Source of the DNA: Oscarella lobularis
Lineage: Eukaryota > Porifera > Homoscleromorpha > Homosclerophorida > Oscarellidae
Length of the DNA stretch: 64,000 nt
NCBI RefSeq assembly: GCF_947507565.1
Contig: NC_089184.1
Location: 930,001 to 994,000 of the forward strand
Direction of reading: 5' to 3'
The position numbers and the translations under genes are program-made. The notes beneath the pieces were generated by a model. That model saw only the letters and a program-made list of their open reading frames with translations, ran no database searches and was not told the origin of the DNA. Below are positions 43,345 to 55,126 of the stretch, piece by piece. Every line of letters begins with the position of its first letter. Position 1 is the first letter of the stretch.

Positions 43345-45163
43345 ATGTCGTCGACGATCACGCCAAGGTGTCTCTGGGGTCAAAGGGGAGCATATGTTTA
43401 TCTCTCCGTTCAATTGTGCGACGTAGAGGTGAGCGGTGAACGAACGAGCGTCATCTGCCTGCGATAGTAACGCGACTTTTGGCAGCCGAACTCCATTGCC
43501 GTCGAGTGGAAAGACAAACGCGCGAGCTTCCAAGGTGAGACGACGCGACGCGAGCGCGCTGACGATCGGACGAACTTTCGTCGTCACGAGCTAAACTGGT
43601 CCAGACGGTTTTTGCGAAACGCGATGATCTCAAATAGCGTAGGGTCTCGTGAGAATACGCTAGGGGGGCTCCTCCCCCGGAAACGTAGTCATTTGTACGT
43701 GTGTATAGCGACCGGAGTGGGGTCACAGGGGAAGAATTTGTATGGATTTGATGTTGAGCTCTACGACTCTATCTCTCAGAAAGTAAGTCGTTTTTGCGGA
43801 GTTTCTCGAGCGTTTGGCTGACGTCGTTCTACAGGATTGTTGCTATGAGGTAAAAGGACGAGAGGTTTGCCTCAAGATCAGAAAAGCTGCTGGTGAAATC
43901 AGGATGATATTCATAAGAAATTGATTATGTTTAGCTGGTTTATATAGGCGAGAAAGAGTGGCCTAATTTGGTTGCAGGCAGCAATGGGACTCCCCATTGG
44001 CTCGGTGTCAATTTCGATCTGATTCAAGTGGACGATTCAGAAGACGAGGAAACGAAACGAAGAAAGGTAGAGAATGACTTTGTATAAATTTCTTATTCAT
44101 CAAAAGCGTAAGGAATTTACGTCTCCTTTCGTGAATGGCACCATAGAGAAGCAGATCAAAAAAGCCGAAAAAGACTGTAAGAGAGATAACAGTGAAGTAG
44201 CAAAGACACTCCATAACGCGTTTTTCCATTTGAAGTCAAGCGCTTGCTCATCAGCATCTATCTGTTCACATACAATTCCCTTCAATGGGTCGTCTTTACA
44301 TTGATACTGATCGTAGCCGCTTATCAGTTCATTTATTATGGATTCGGTAGGTTGGTTCATTGCATTTCTCTCTGTGTATCCTGTATCTTTGCCTATATAA
44401 AGATGAGGGCGCGTCTAAAGTCTATAATGCCACGTCGACGCTCATGAACTTGGGACAGGGCATGGCTTTTCTAGAAATAGTCCATCCCCTGTTGGGTTTT
44501 GTTCGAACGGGCGTATCAACGACAATTGTGCAGGTAGGGGAAACACGCTGTTATTAATTAATTAATTAATTTTTCTTAGGTATTTGCTAGAAATGTTTTG
44601 CTCTTTCTTCTCGTCAATCCTTTGCCGCAACTCCACTCTCATTGGACGACAGCCTGGCTTTACATTGCCTGGTCAGCTGCAGAATTTCTTCGGTAAGACA
44701 ATCCTCACGATAGGAACCACCCTAGTCAATCACGAACGCACTCCTAGCTATCCTTACTACGCTCTCGCATGCATCAAAAAAAGAAACTGGCTTATTACTT
44801 GGTTGAGATACTCTGGCTGGATCATTTTGTATCCAACTGGCTTCTTCCTTGAAGGTGCAGCCCATATATTTCCCTTTATGTGCACAACTGAGTTAACTAA
44901 TTCTAGCTTGGGTGGGCTTCTCCGCGACGCCGTATCTCCAGGAAACTGGTCTCTACTCTTGGACGCTTCCTAATCCGTTGAATATTTCCTACAATGCAGC
45001 GTGGGTCAATCAGTTTTATCCCGTATTTGTGGCCATAGGTAAGAAGGGCATAATGGAATGAGAGAAGGCTTTTATTTCTCGATGTGCAGGTGCAGTGAAA
45101 ATGTATCGTCATATGTTGCGTCAGAGGAGGAAACAGCTATCCTCGAAAACGAAGTCAGAATAA
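43345..45163 (+). CDS. HACD3: HACD3-like 3-hydroxyacyl-CoA dehydratase with CS domain
   Basis: ER enzyme of the very-long-chain fatty acid elongation cycle. Exons 43345-43428, 43486-43534 and 43709-43782 start MSSTITPRCLWGQRGAYVYL and form a p23/CS domain (IAVEWKDKRASFQATGVG, LYGFDVELYDSI, HWLGVNFDLIQVDD). The linker is EKQIKKAEKDYE-like. The multi-pass dehydratase domain has YLFTYNSLQWVVFTLILIV, LGQGMAFLEIVHPLLGFV, FRYPYYALACIKKRNW and LRYSGWIILYPTGFFLEG. The catalytic Tyr and Glu are in YPTGFFLE. A final helix is WVNQFYPVFVAIGAVKMYRH and the basic tail RQRRKQLSSKTKSE could serve ER retention. The start was chosen by the match of the first exon to the HACD3 N-terminus. Confidence 0.9.
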
Positions 45164-45277
45164 AGACAGAGAAAGTAAGAGAGTCTCAGTTTCGCCAATG
45201 TAATTGACTCTTTGAATGGTTTACTTATAAGGCAACAAACAGATATATGTAGATCGTTTTTTCTCCCGTCTGTTCAC

Positions 45278-46675
45278 TTACCATTTCACAGTAAACGGGT
45301 TTATGGTTCTCTCAATCGCGTGATACCGCGTGTGAAGTAAAGTTCTCGCCGTCTCGGAGTCCTCCCCGCCTAGCCACACGTCATAAACTTCCCCTAGTGC
45401 CGCTTCAAGTTTCCCTTTTTCGCTCTCGCTTCCCAGTGACCCATACAGGGTTTCTACCTTAGCAAGAACGTCCTTGCTCGTCTCGTTCTCTCGCGCGCGA
45501 ATTTGCCCGCCGCCGTTTAGACACGCCGAAGGGCACGCCATGACTTCGACGAATTGGTAGTCACATCTCTTTCGCTTGATTTTTTGAATCAGAGTCTGAA
45601 TATTACGAAAGCCATAGGCAATAGCAAACTTCAACGGTACCACGGGATCGCCGTTGTCAACAGCAACGGTCACCTCTTTAAAATCGCGATTTCGCAGCGT
45701 TTTGACGCTGAGCTCTTTTGCTGGGCAATTGTAAAGTTCTTTGGCTGCGTAATGGAGAATGAATTCGAGGTATCCGTCGGATCCGCTACCATAGCAACTC
45801 TCGCCGTGTTGATTCGACGTCAGAAAATCTGGTTTGACGCTGGAAAGACGAGTCATATCAATATTTTGATCTTGGATCAGTTTTTCGATTTCCAAGGAAG
45901 TTACAACGCAATCGACGTCACGCGTTCGATAAATATCATCGTAAAAATCGCTTCGCGACGCTTCGAGTTTTTTATCGTAGCAAGGCATGACGGTGACGTG
46001 ATAAATCTGATCGGGCGTTTTGCCGAATCGTCGACCGAAATGATGTTTCACGAGCGATCCCATGATTTGCTGTGGCGATTTGGCGGTGCCAATGTGAGGA
46101 AGGATGTGAGAGCCGTGCGCTTTTTCTGCGTAGCATACCCACCCGGGACACGCGGAGGCGAGCATGGGAAGGGGCGCCGCTTCGCGAGAGCGGCGCGCGC
46201 GATCGACGAAGTCGCGCGCGCTCTCGCGTAGCGACATCGCGATTGCGAGCGATAAATCGAAAACGTGATCGGCGCCGAGGTGTTTGAATAATCCGGCGAG
46301 TTTCGTCGTCGTTTCGGCGGCGGCGATATCGTAGCGTGTCGCTAGGGACGCGGCCGACTGCGGCGATATCGATACGATTAGAACGAGTCGCGACGGATCG
46401 TCGAGCGGCTTCGATTTGTTTGCAGCGAAAACGCGAATCATTTCCTCGTCGCTCTGCTTCGAGATTAGAACTGATTCGGCCGACGTTATGCAGCCACTGC
46501 ACGCGAGGCAGTCGTTTAGCGTGATTTGAGCCTTGGGAAGGCTTTCGCCGCCGTTGATTCGTACAACGCTGGCACTTTCGCTTCCTTCGAGGACTTTTAC
46601 CGGTTTTATGCACTCTGTCGACGGTCCGATAAAGTCGTCGAGGTCGACGAGCCGAAGGGCACCGCTAAAAGCCAT
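45278..46675 (-). CDS. CIAO3: CIAO3/NARFL (IOP1) cytosolic iron-sulfur assembly protein
   Basis: Intronless 465-residue protein of the iron-only-hydrogenase-like family, which links early Fe-S assembly to the CIA targeting complex. Start MAFSGALRLVDLDDFIGPS is the conserved N-terminus. Cluster ligands are seen in NDCLACSGCITSAES (N-terminal cluster), ASACPGWVCYAEK, VMPCYDKKLEA and MACPSACLNGGGQI (H-cluster-like site). KSPQQIMGSLVKHHF and GSGSDGYLEFILHYAAKEL are family signatures. The protein ends VKW; a terminal aromatic residue is the known CIA-complex docking feature. It diverges from ubiquilin over 101 bp. Confidence 0.95.
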   Translation of the reverse strand: MAFSGALRLVDLDDFIGPSTECIKPVKVLEGSESASVVRINGGESLPKAQITLNDCLACSGCITSAESVLISKQSDEEMIRVFAANKSKPLDDPSRLVLIVSISPQSAASLATRYDIAAAETTTKLAGLFKHLGADHVFDLSLAIAMSLRESARDFVDRARRSREAAPLPMLASACPGWVCYAEKAHGSHILPHIGTAKSPQQIMGSLVKHHFGRRFGKTPDQIYHVTVMPCYDKKLEASRSDFYDDIYRTRDVDCVVTSLEIEKLIQDQNIDMTRLSSVKPDFLTSNQHGESCYGSGSDGYLEFILHYAAKELYNCPAKELSVKTLRNRDFKEVTVAVDNGDPVVPLKFAIAYGFRNIQTLIQKIKRKRCDYQFVEVMACPSACLNGGGQIRARENETSKDVLAKVETLYGSLGSESEKGKLEAALGEVYDVWLGGEDSETARTLLHTRYHAIERTINPFTVKW

Positions 46676-46776
46676 GAAAAACGACAGTCTGCACGGATTA
46701 AATATTTGTTCTCCTGCGCGTACGGGGACTCTTCATTGACCTTACCGAACCCGGATATTCCATTTTAGGCGAAGTC

Positions 46777-48913
46777 ATGGCCGAAGAACGCAACGAGGAA
46801 ATCGTCGGCAAGTGCTCGATAAAAGTCACCGTGAAAACACCGAAGGCGAAAGAAGTCGTCGAAATATCTGAAGACGCCTCGATCAAAGATGTAGGTGTCG
46901 AAAATCGCAATGATCGTCGCATCATTCGCCGTCGTTCAGCTCAGAGAAGCAGTTGCGGAGAAATTCGCCGTGCCAATAGCGGGCGTTTGTCTCATCTTCT
47001 CGGGAAAGATACTCAAAGATGCGGACAGTCTCGCCAAACACGGTACGCGAAGAGATATTGTCGAAATTCTCATAAACCGAGCCTTTGTTTCGACGCGTCA
47101 AGGCATCAAAGACGGAATGGCAATTCATCTGGTCATCAAATCTCAGCCAAAAGTACAAAATTAATAATAATTATAATAATTATTATTGATGGAATTTAAT
47201 GCTTTTAGCCTTCCGGAAATCAAGATACCGTGACTACGGAGGCCACACCCCAGGCAGCTTCGGCGACTAGACAATCACCTTCAGCACCTGGGGTATGATG
47301 TTCTAATGTGTATTAAGACTTAATTTTTCTATGAGGAAAACGTTTTTAGACTCAGCCTCCTTTACCCAGTGAGGGGAGTCAAGCATCTGCTGCTCCTTCT
47401 GGTGGTGCTGGCGGGGGAGCTCCTCCCCTATTTGGGTTCAATCCGTTTGGTGGTGGAATGGGGGGAGCAATGGGGGGAGCAATGGGAGGAGCAATGGGGG
47501 GAGCTGGAGGAATGGGTAGTGCAGGTAAAGTAAAAGTAGAGAGTGTCTCCCTGATATACATAACGTAACGTTTCTTGGCATTTATTAAATTTTTGTTCTG
47601 ATTAGACTTTCAGCAGATGCAGCAACAGGTGGGCATTTTCTGTTCCTGTTTGACTTTCTCGTTCATGTTCTGTATATATCAGATGATGGCAAATCCTGAA
47701 ATGATGTCTCAGATGATGGAGAATCCTCTCATTCAGGTTCAGCCAACAAATCTCTGATAGTAATCCCCATCTCACTTCTTTCTGTTTCTCTAGTCAATGA
47801 TGAATGATCCGGAAATACTTCGTCAGATGATTCAGTCTAATCCTCAGATGCGATCTCTTATCGAAGTAAGGGGACGCAATAGATTCTTTTGAGTTTTACA
47901 AACGTGTTTTTTTTCCAGCGCAATCCTGAGCTAGGTCACATACTGAATAACCCGGAAACGCTTCGTCAGGCCATGCAGATGGCTCGCAATCCAGCAATGA
48001 TGAGAGAAATGATGCGAAATCAGGACAGGGCAATGAGCAATTTGGAAGTACGTGTTTAGAATCCTCAGGGAGGAATATGCACTGTGCTCTAGGCCATGCC
48101 AGGCGGTTTTAATGCTCTTCGTCGATTGTACACGGAAATACAGGAGCCAATGATGGATGCCGCTCAAGAACAAGCGGTAAACATTGATCTTTCCTAATAA
48201 GAAATCAATCGTTTATCTTTTGTGTAGCTTGATGCTGCTCAGGCTCAGAATCCGTTTGCTGCTCTTTTTGGCAGTGGAGGACCAGGAGGCAGGCTTAGAC
48301 AGGGAATTCATAATATTATTTCAATAAGGATCTACAGCATCTTCAGGCTCGGGCAGCGGTCAGTCTGCGACATCTGGCTCAGCGGAGANNNNNNNNNNNN
48401 NNNNNNNNNNNNNNNNNNNNNNNNNNNNNNNNNNNNNNNNNNNNNNNNNNNNNNNNNNNNNNNNNNNNNNNNNNNNNNNNNNNNNNNNNNNNNNNNNNNN
48501 NNNNNNNNNNNNNNNNNNNNNNNNNNNNNNNNNNNNNNNNNNNNNNNNNNNNNNNNNNNNNNNNNNNNNNNNNNNNNNNNNNNNNNNNGGTGATGGTGCT
48601 GCAGCACCAGCCCCAGGAACATCTGGTTAGTTTTAAGAATTAGTTTAGGAGCTGTATTAGGGACTTGTGTTTAGCTGCCCCTGCTCCTGGACAACCACCA
48701 GCTCCACAGGTTTCTGTTCCTTTGATTGAGGAACGATATAGGCAACAGTTGGAACAGCTGATGGGTATGGGTTTTGTGGACAGAGCGGCCAATATTCAAG
48801 GTGAGCGTTTTGTTTGTTTTGATATATCCGTTATAATGACTCTTGCAGCTCTCATTGTCTGCGAGGGAGATGTAAATAAGGCTGTCCAGTTTCTGCTTCA
48901 GGATAGGTTATAA
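46777..48913 (+). CDS. UBQLN: Ubiquilin (UBL-STI1-UBA shuttle factor), contains assembly gap
   Basis: Proteasome shuttle and membrane-protein chaperone. Exon 1 starts [20 protein letters not shown]; the UBL continues [39 protein letters not shown] and [10 protein letters not shown] Gly/Met-rich linker holds GGAM repeats. STI1-type repeats follow, one per short exon: [73 protein letters not shown]. Then [20 protein letters not shown] and NPFAALFG, then the 200-N gap. The UBA is [20 protein letters not shown] and [20 protein letters not shown], ending at 48913. Part of the low-complexity linker before the UBA is hidden in the gap. Confidence 0.95.
48389..48588. other. Assembly gap (200 N)
   Basis: Exactly 200 unknown bases within the ubiquilin gene, between an exon encoding [11 protein letters not shown] and one encoding [10 protein letters not shown]. 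The round length suggests a placeholder, so true size is unknown. Confidence 0.98.
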
Positions 48914-49041
48914 CTATCTCACGATGTGCATCTAATTTAATCGCGCTCGGTAAAAACCTACAAAGTCAATCGTTCGAGAATTATTAACGTGCGCTAATCG
49001 GTCTTGATTTCAAGCGTGCGCGCTCTGTGAGAGAAAAAAAG

Positions 49042-52000
49042 ATGGCATCGTTTCGTCGCGGAACGTCCTCATCGAAGCACTCCTCGTCGTCGAATCGATC
49101 GAGCGTCAATTCGCCGCTGGACGATCCTCCCCACGCGATTTCAGGCGCGCGCAGTCGCCCGTCGCGACGCCTAATGCTCGTCGAATCGCCTCGCAGTCCC
49201 GACACGGTTCGACGAAAGGTCCTAACCGAAGGCAAAACGGCTCGTAACCTCGTCACGTGGTCGGTTCCCGTCGTCGAGACGAATAAAGACGACGTAGCGT
49301 ACGAGAAATCGTACGAAGGACCGGCGGCGGCGGCGGCGGCGGCGAAAACGACGCGCGGAAAGCGACGCGCGATCGTCGAAGGGCACGATCGTCGAGTAAA
49401 ACCGACGAAGAAAGACGTGAAGGCGCTCTGTTGGTCCTATTTGTTTGATACGCTTCATCGCGCCGTCGATGGAATTTACGAGACGTGCGAAATGGACGAG
49501 AGTGTCGTCGAGTGCGAGGTAGGTGCCCGAGTACTGTAAAGGTTTTTTTTGAATTTTTGGTTATTAAATTTTGAATTTTCAAGTGGGTCTAATTTTTTTG
49601 AATAATAATAATTACACTGTTTAGTTAATTTGAATTTTTATATATTGAACGTTGACGTTTAACGTCTGTAGGAAGTTATTATGACTTTGGATTTGTGTCG
49701 GCGAGATTTTCAGGCGCTGATCGAACGAATTCGTCTTCACGAGGCGTTTGAAAAGGCAGACGATAGTAGCAAGTGATTACAATAGCACTTATTTTTTTGA
49801 GTTTTTGCACTCGATACGTCTCCTCTTGGCTCTTTAGACCCACGTCTTTAGCTTGGGAAGTGAGAAAACGAGCGTCGCCGGCGAAAACGATGACGCCGTC
49901 GCCGAAAGGAAAGGCAGTGGCAAACACGACTCATAGTCCGAGTCAACGACGATGGGCCGATTTGTTTAAGCCGAAGAAAACTTCGGTTCTGATGCAAGAA
50001 GATGACGGAGAGCCCGTCGCTTCTGTCGTCAAGGAAAAGGAAAAAAGAAAAGAGGCAGACAAGGAAGCGCCAGTAAAAGAAGAAAGAAAAGAGGAAACGC
50101 CGCCAGTCGACGATCAGACCACTTCCGTCACTCAAGGAATAGTAGAGACGAAAGAGCGAGTCATTGGCGATAATTCCGAAGTGGATGAGTGGCAGACTGT
50201 GAAGTGTCGAAAGGGAGCGAGAAGACGATTGGATGGCGTAGATTTTCCGGCTAAGGCCGTGACCCCTACTACCATCGTTCCAGAAGCGACAAGCGAGCTT
50301 TTGCCGGCGAGAGAAGCGTCGCCCGCGCTTCTGCTCTCCATGGACGATCTCTCTTCTTCCCTCGCGTCTCCCTCTTCTACGAGCGATGACGACGACGATG
50401 AATTGAGGATGCCTTTGCCTTCGTCGGATCCCGAAGAGACGAGTTTAGGAGAAGAACAGAAGGAAACAGCTACTAGTGCAATGGTATCCTCAACTCATAG
50501 TCGGGACGGCTGGTCAGATATACTGACTACATATAAAGGCAAGTAGTCCGCCCCGGATCGCACTCTTTTTCTCTATACAGTTTCCACCTGTACGCTCAAT
50601 TAGAGATCATGTGGTAGTAGTTCTATAAGACACGCTACCGCGAAGTGATTGAACCCTCGCCCACTCTATGCACTGCTATGACCTAATTGATGCAAAGTAG
50701 TTCCTAATGGTGGGCTAGTAGTTATTTTGGGCCTAGAATTAGTGGAAACCTAACCGTTTTGTACGGCTCGAGTTTTTTTATTCTGACGTTCTTTGCAGGA
50801 GAAGCGGCGTTTCGAGAGGCAAACTCGTGGGCTGATCGATGTGAATCGCCGCCCGAAATGCGCTCGCCCGGCCGCGTCGTTCATCTTCACCAGAAACTGT
50901 CGTCGCCTTCAAGAAAGAGGTATGATAGTCTCCCATAGACGGTGCGATAGGGGGGGGTTTAGAGTGAGGAATACTGCAGAAGTGCGAGCAAAACGAAGGA
51001 ACTCTTAGAGGAGAAACAAGCGAAAGCCCAGTTGCAAAGAGAACAGATTCAAGAACAGAAAGCGGAGAAAATTAGGAGGCAATTTAAGAAGGTTCTTCTC
51101 CGTGTCGCTTTGTGGAAGATTTATGTTGCGATGAGGGGGGATTTTCAGCTTCGAGAGGTTCGCGATTCGAAGGACGAACAGCTTCGGCAATTGAAAGCGA
51201 GTCAGGAGCTGAAACAATTGAAAGCGGAGCAGCTGAGATCGTCAAAACTTCAGGAGATTGTTCGAAAAGCTCAGGAAGAGGAGATTAAGGTACGAGAGAC
51301 ATTGGGCGGGGGGCTCGGTTCAAGGGGAGTTACGCTACGTCGAAAGGTCAGCGAAATATCGTTCATCAACACTCTCGAAGCGCAGAACAGGAAGATGGAG
51401 TACGAGGAAAAGACGCAGGGTCACGAAGCGCGACTGCAGAACATCGAGGAGGAGAGACAGCGAAAGCGCGAAGAGCAGCTAGCCAAAGAGGAAGCAGCTC
51501 AGGTGAGAGAGCGAAAAGGGGAAAGAGTAAAACGAACCACATCATGCATAGGAAAGACGACGTCAACTGGAGGCCGAACGATTGGCGCGACTCAAAGAGG
51601 TGAATCAAAAAAAACGGGAACAGGTGCGAGAAAGATTATTTGTTTTTATGTGGCGGGACGCCAGATCTACTACTGGTGTTTGTTTTCGTCTATAGCAAGC
51701 CAAATTGGAGCAGAGTCGACTCGAAAAGGAAGAGACTTTGAAAGAGAAGGCTAGGTAAGAAAAAAGGTCGATCAACGAGATAATAAAACCCGTGCCCCTC
51801 AAAGAGAAAGGGAGAGACGACGAGAGGCGTTGGCCTTAGCACAGCAGTTGTCCGTAGAAGAACTAGAAAGAAAAATTCAAGCCAAAGTAGAGACACGCGT
51901 ACGGTGAGAAAGACTCGCGATGAATCCCTTTCCTTCTCCCAAAGCACTCGCGTCGACTGAAGAACTATGACCATCGGAAGGGCGGGGTCCACTCGCGGCA

Positions 52001-54568
52001 CTGTTCGGCCGACGAAATCGAATCGTCGTTCGGCGACGAGTCTCGCACAGCTGTGCGTTTGCCTTTTCTTTTAAATATTTATATACACATTGAAACCTTA
52101 TTTGATCTCAGACGCCGGAATTGTCTGCGTCTCTTCCTGCCAATCTTTTCCGACGATACGCTTCGCCGACGTTCGGCGGCAGAGCCGCCGCCGGAGGCGG
52201 TGGTGGAACGCCGGCGGCGGTGACAGCGGCGGCGGCGACGGCACTTGCCGACGTGGGAGAGAAAGGGGGGATCGGATAACTATATGGTCGTGCATGTTTT
52301 TTTTCCGGCAGGCCGATCTTCCGAATCACGAAAAACTCGTCAAGAGAACGCGACATCTGACCGCCGTCATGGAATTGGAATCGCTCAAAGATCCGGAACG
52401 ATTGAAGTCGATGAAGAAACGAGCGAAGAAGGTGCGACAGCGCATGAATGCGAGGTACGGCATTCAAAAAAATAATAAAAGAAAAAGCGAGACGACTGCG
52501 TTGCAAACGCAGAGCGAGAAACTACGAAGGGAATCCGACGACGCTTGCGAGCTCCGATTCGCCTAACAGAACGAAGTAATTAGATGAGTCCACCTGGTAG
52601 GCAAGAGTGGATTTCTTTTCGATCAGGATTCAGAAGTCCATTAAGGAGATCGGTCGGATTTTGCAGGGCTCCGTCGACAAGAAATTGTCGTCGCAAATCG
52701 TCGCCTCGACGCTCGACAAGCCTCTCAGCGTCTTGCGGCGTTGTTTGGACTCGTCGACGGTGAGAGCGTGGACGTGCCACGAGACACGCGAACTTATTTA
52801 CTCTTTTGAGAAACAGTCGACTAGCGGAGATCAGGCGTCGTTTCGCAACTACGGCGGTTTTCCGACGATAGCGAGAGCACTTATACTTCTCGACGAGCAC
52901 AAAAAGTAGTACACGTATATATGCGTACGGGCCTATATAACTACTCTTTCTAGAACTCTCTGTGCGCTTTGTCTCGTTCTGTCTCTCGCCTGTCGACGAT
53001 CGTCCGCCAATTCGCTCTACGTCTTCTTGAGCAACAAAGTCGGCTCCGTCGTCGAGATCCTCTCGCCTCGACTAGAACGTGTCGTCACTCGTCGCGGCGA
53101 CGACGACGGCGGCGTCGCGGCGAGTCTCATGAAATTTCTCGTCGTCGTATTGGAAAACTTGGATCGATCGGCAGGCGACGTCGATCAAAGCCGAGTCGAT
53201 TTCGTCAGGTGAGAGTCTCGTTCTTTTTCCTTTTTCTTTCCCGTCATTTTTCGCGATTCAGTTACGTGGTTTGCTGTGGCGTCGTCGACGGGCTCCACGG
53301 CGTGCTCAATAGAGTTCAAGCTCCGTTGGGCGATCGACTCGACGTCGAACGTCTCACCGAAATGTCGCTCGCGTTTCTCGTTCGCGTCGTCGATCTTGCG
53401 TGCGACAAGTAAAAATTGTCGTCTTTCCGAATCTTCCCCGCGCTTCAAACGTTCTCGCAGGAACGGGCCTTTTGGGAAGAGTTCCGCCGCCGTTCAGGAT
53501 CCCACTCAATTGGCCGAAGCATTGAAGGTCACCGAGCTTCTCGGTAAATAAATTCGCTGGGCCGTTTTGGGTCGTTTACTTCGCTTCTACCGTCAAGGCA
53601 TTCCGTCGCTTCTCTACGCGCTTCTTCTGCACGCCGGATCGCCTCGCTACGGCACCGTTCCCGTCGAAATGAAACCGTCGATTATTCGATTGGCCACGCT
53701 GGCGATACAATTGATCAACAGCGCCGCTCGATTCAATCTCAAAATGGTTCAGGTAACGATGAGAAAGTCTGCGTTCTTTCTTTCGCCGATTCGTTTTGTC
53801 AGTCGTGCCTGAGCGCCGACGGAATTTGGTCCGAATTCCGTCTCGTCGCCGGATACGTTCTTTGGTGCGTGGCGTGCTTGTCGTGCCTCCGTAGGATTTC
53901 TCATTCCTTGCGTATTCTATCGAAGGTACTGCTCACACCATAATTGCACAGCTCTTTTGCACGAAATCATCGAAATCATTGGCTATTTCGCCGTCCTAAA
54001 CCCGGCCAATCAAGTACCGATCACTATAGTACCTGTCGTTTCCTTTAATGAAATTCGTTTCTTTGAGGCGTTCTTACAATCGGGTCGAAGTCCCACTCTT
54101 CTTCAGCTACTCTGCACCTTGCCTTTCGGATATTTCAGCGACCCGCGGTGCGCATAGAAAGAAGCTCGTCCCATTTTTTCCCTCGTGTACGTGAGATCTC
54201 TTGCAGGCTCACTTCCGTTCTCTTCCCGTCGCTGATTGCCGCCGCCTGCGACTCTCCGCCGAACAAGGCTATTCTAGAACAGGAAATGAACTGTATTCTT
54301 TTGTCGACCTTCATAGAAGTACAGCGAACCGTAAACAAATTCCTCCGCGCCCTTCGTTCAGCTGTTGTTTTCAGGAGCGGGAACCGAATCCGTCGCGAGC
54401 CGATATTGACTCGGCGGCGTCTTTCAATGCAAGTGAGCGAGTCTCTAAGAAAACACTTGACATCTGGTGCTGAGATTTTTTTATATCGTCTCAGACGAAC
54501 TAGCCGTTCGCTTTCCATCTGACCGTTGGCGTCAAGCCGCCGAGTTCTTTCGGTCGTCGTCATCGTGA
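49042..54568 (+). CDS. SCAPER: SCAPER-like cyclin A-associated ER protein
   Basis: SCAPER binds cyclin A/CDK2 at the ER and is linked to cilia and to tubulin mRNA autoregulation. Start MASFRRGTSSSKHSSSSNRS. Landmark blocks in order: KDVKALCWSYLFDTLHRAVD, YETCEMDESVVEC, EVIMTLDLCRRDFQALIERI, PTSLAWEVRKRASP (about 49845), EVDEWQTVKCRKGARR, SRDGWSDILTTYK, a long Glu/Arg/Lys coiled coil (about 51000-51890, with SEISFINTLEAQNRKMEYEE), KKRAKKVRQRMNARYG (about 52420), IQKSIKEIGRILQGS, SFRNYGGFPTIARAL and LHEIIEIIGYFAVLNPANQ. SGRSPTLLQLLCTLPFGYFS, SVLFPSLIAAACDSP and AILEQEMNCILLSTFIE precede the end at 54568 (RFPSDRWRQAAEFFRSSSS). The C2H2 finger expected after the coiled coil is not seen. Confidence 0.9.
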
Positions 54569-55126
54569 TTCGTGAGTGAGGGGGGGGGGGGGGAGAGATA
54601 AAGATAATCCGATGTATGCACGCTTACACGTGACTTTATTTGAAAGTTTTGTTCAAAGTTTTATTGCTATTGAGTTTCAAAAGTAAAAGGTAGAGAGTTT
54701 CTCAAGCGAACGACTTGATCATAATAAATCCTCTTTTAAAGTCATTAAGTTAGATGTCGGTATAATAGTAGTAAGAATGAATAGTAGTAACAATATTTCT
54801 GTTTCTAAATTTCGAGCATTATTATCATCGCCCCAAAAGAGGGTCATTGTAAAAATGCTGTAGAGGGGAGGTATCAATGTGGCGGCACTGATTACTTGCG
54901 CAGAATTCATCAATGGTGGCAGGCGAGGGAGAAGATGTCGGTCAGCTGTACGCCTGATTTCATTCCGCAAAAAGGTAATAGTAGAAACGGTGCGCATAAT
55001 AGGAAGGGGACCGGGAAGGGGTAAAACAAAGAGCGATCATCGGAGCTTGAAAAATCGTCAAAAGATGGGATGATCTAGAAAAAAATCAGAACGGTGACAA
55101 CTCTAAATTTCCAGTCAATCGAATAT
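54569..55126. other. Convergent 3' spacer, SCAPER and Islet
   Basis: 558 bp between stop codons of converging genes. It starts with a poly-G run near 54582 and is AT-rich in the middle. No ORF with family resemblance and no RNA gene is seen; both 3' UTRs are expected here. Confidence 0.6.

Noticed and set aside
43237-43587. Minus-strand 116-codon ORF upstream of HACD3
   Set aside because: It overlaps the first two HACD3 exons on the opposite strand; the plus frame matches the HACD3 N-terminus, and this ORF resembles nothing.
45278-46675. Bacterial hydrogenase acquired by transfer
   Set aside because: The iron-hydrogenase-like sequence is the eukaryotic CIAO3/NARFL family with its own N-terminus and terminal aromatic residue; codon use matches neighbours.
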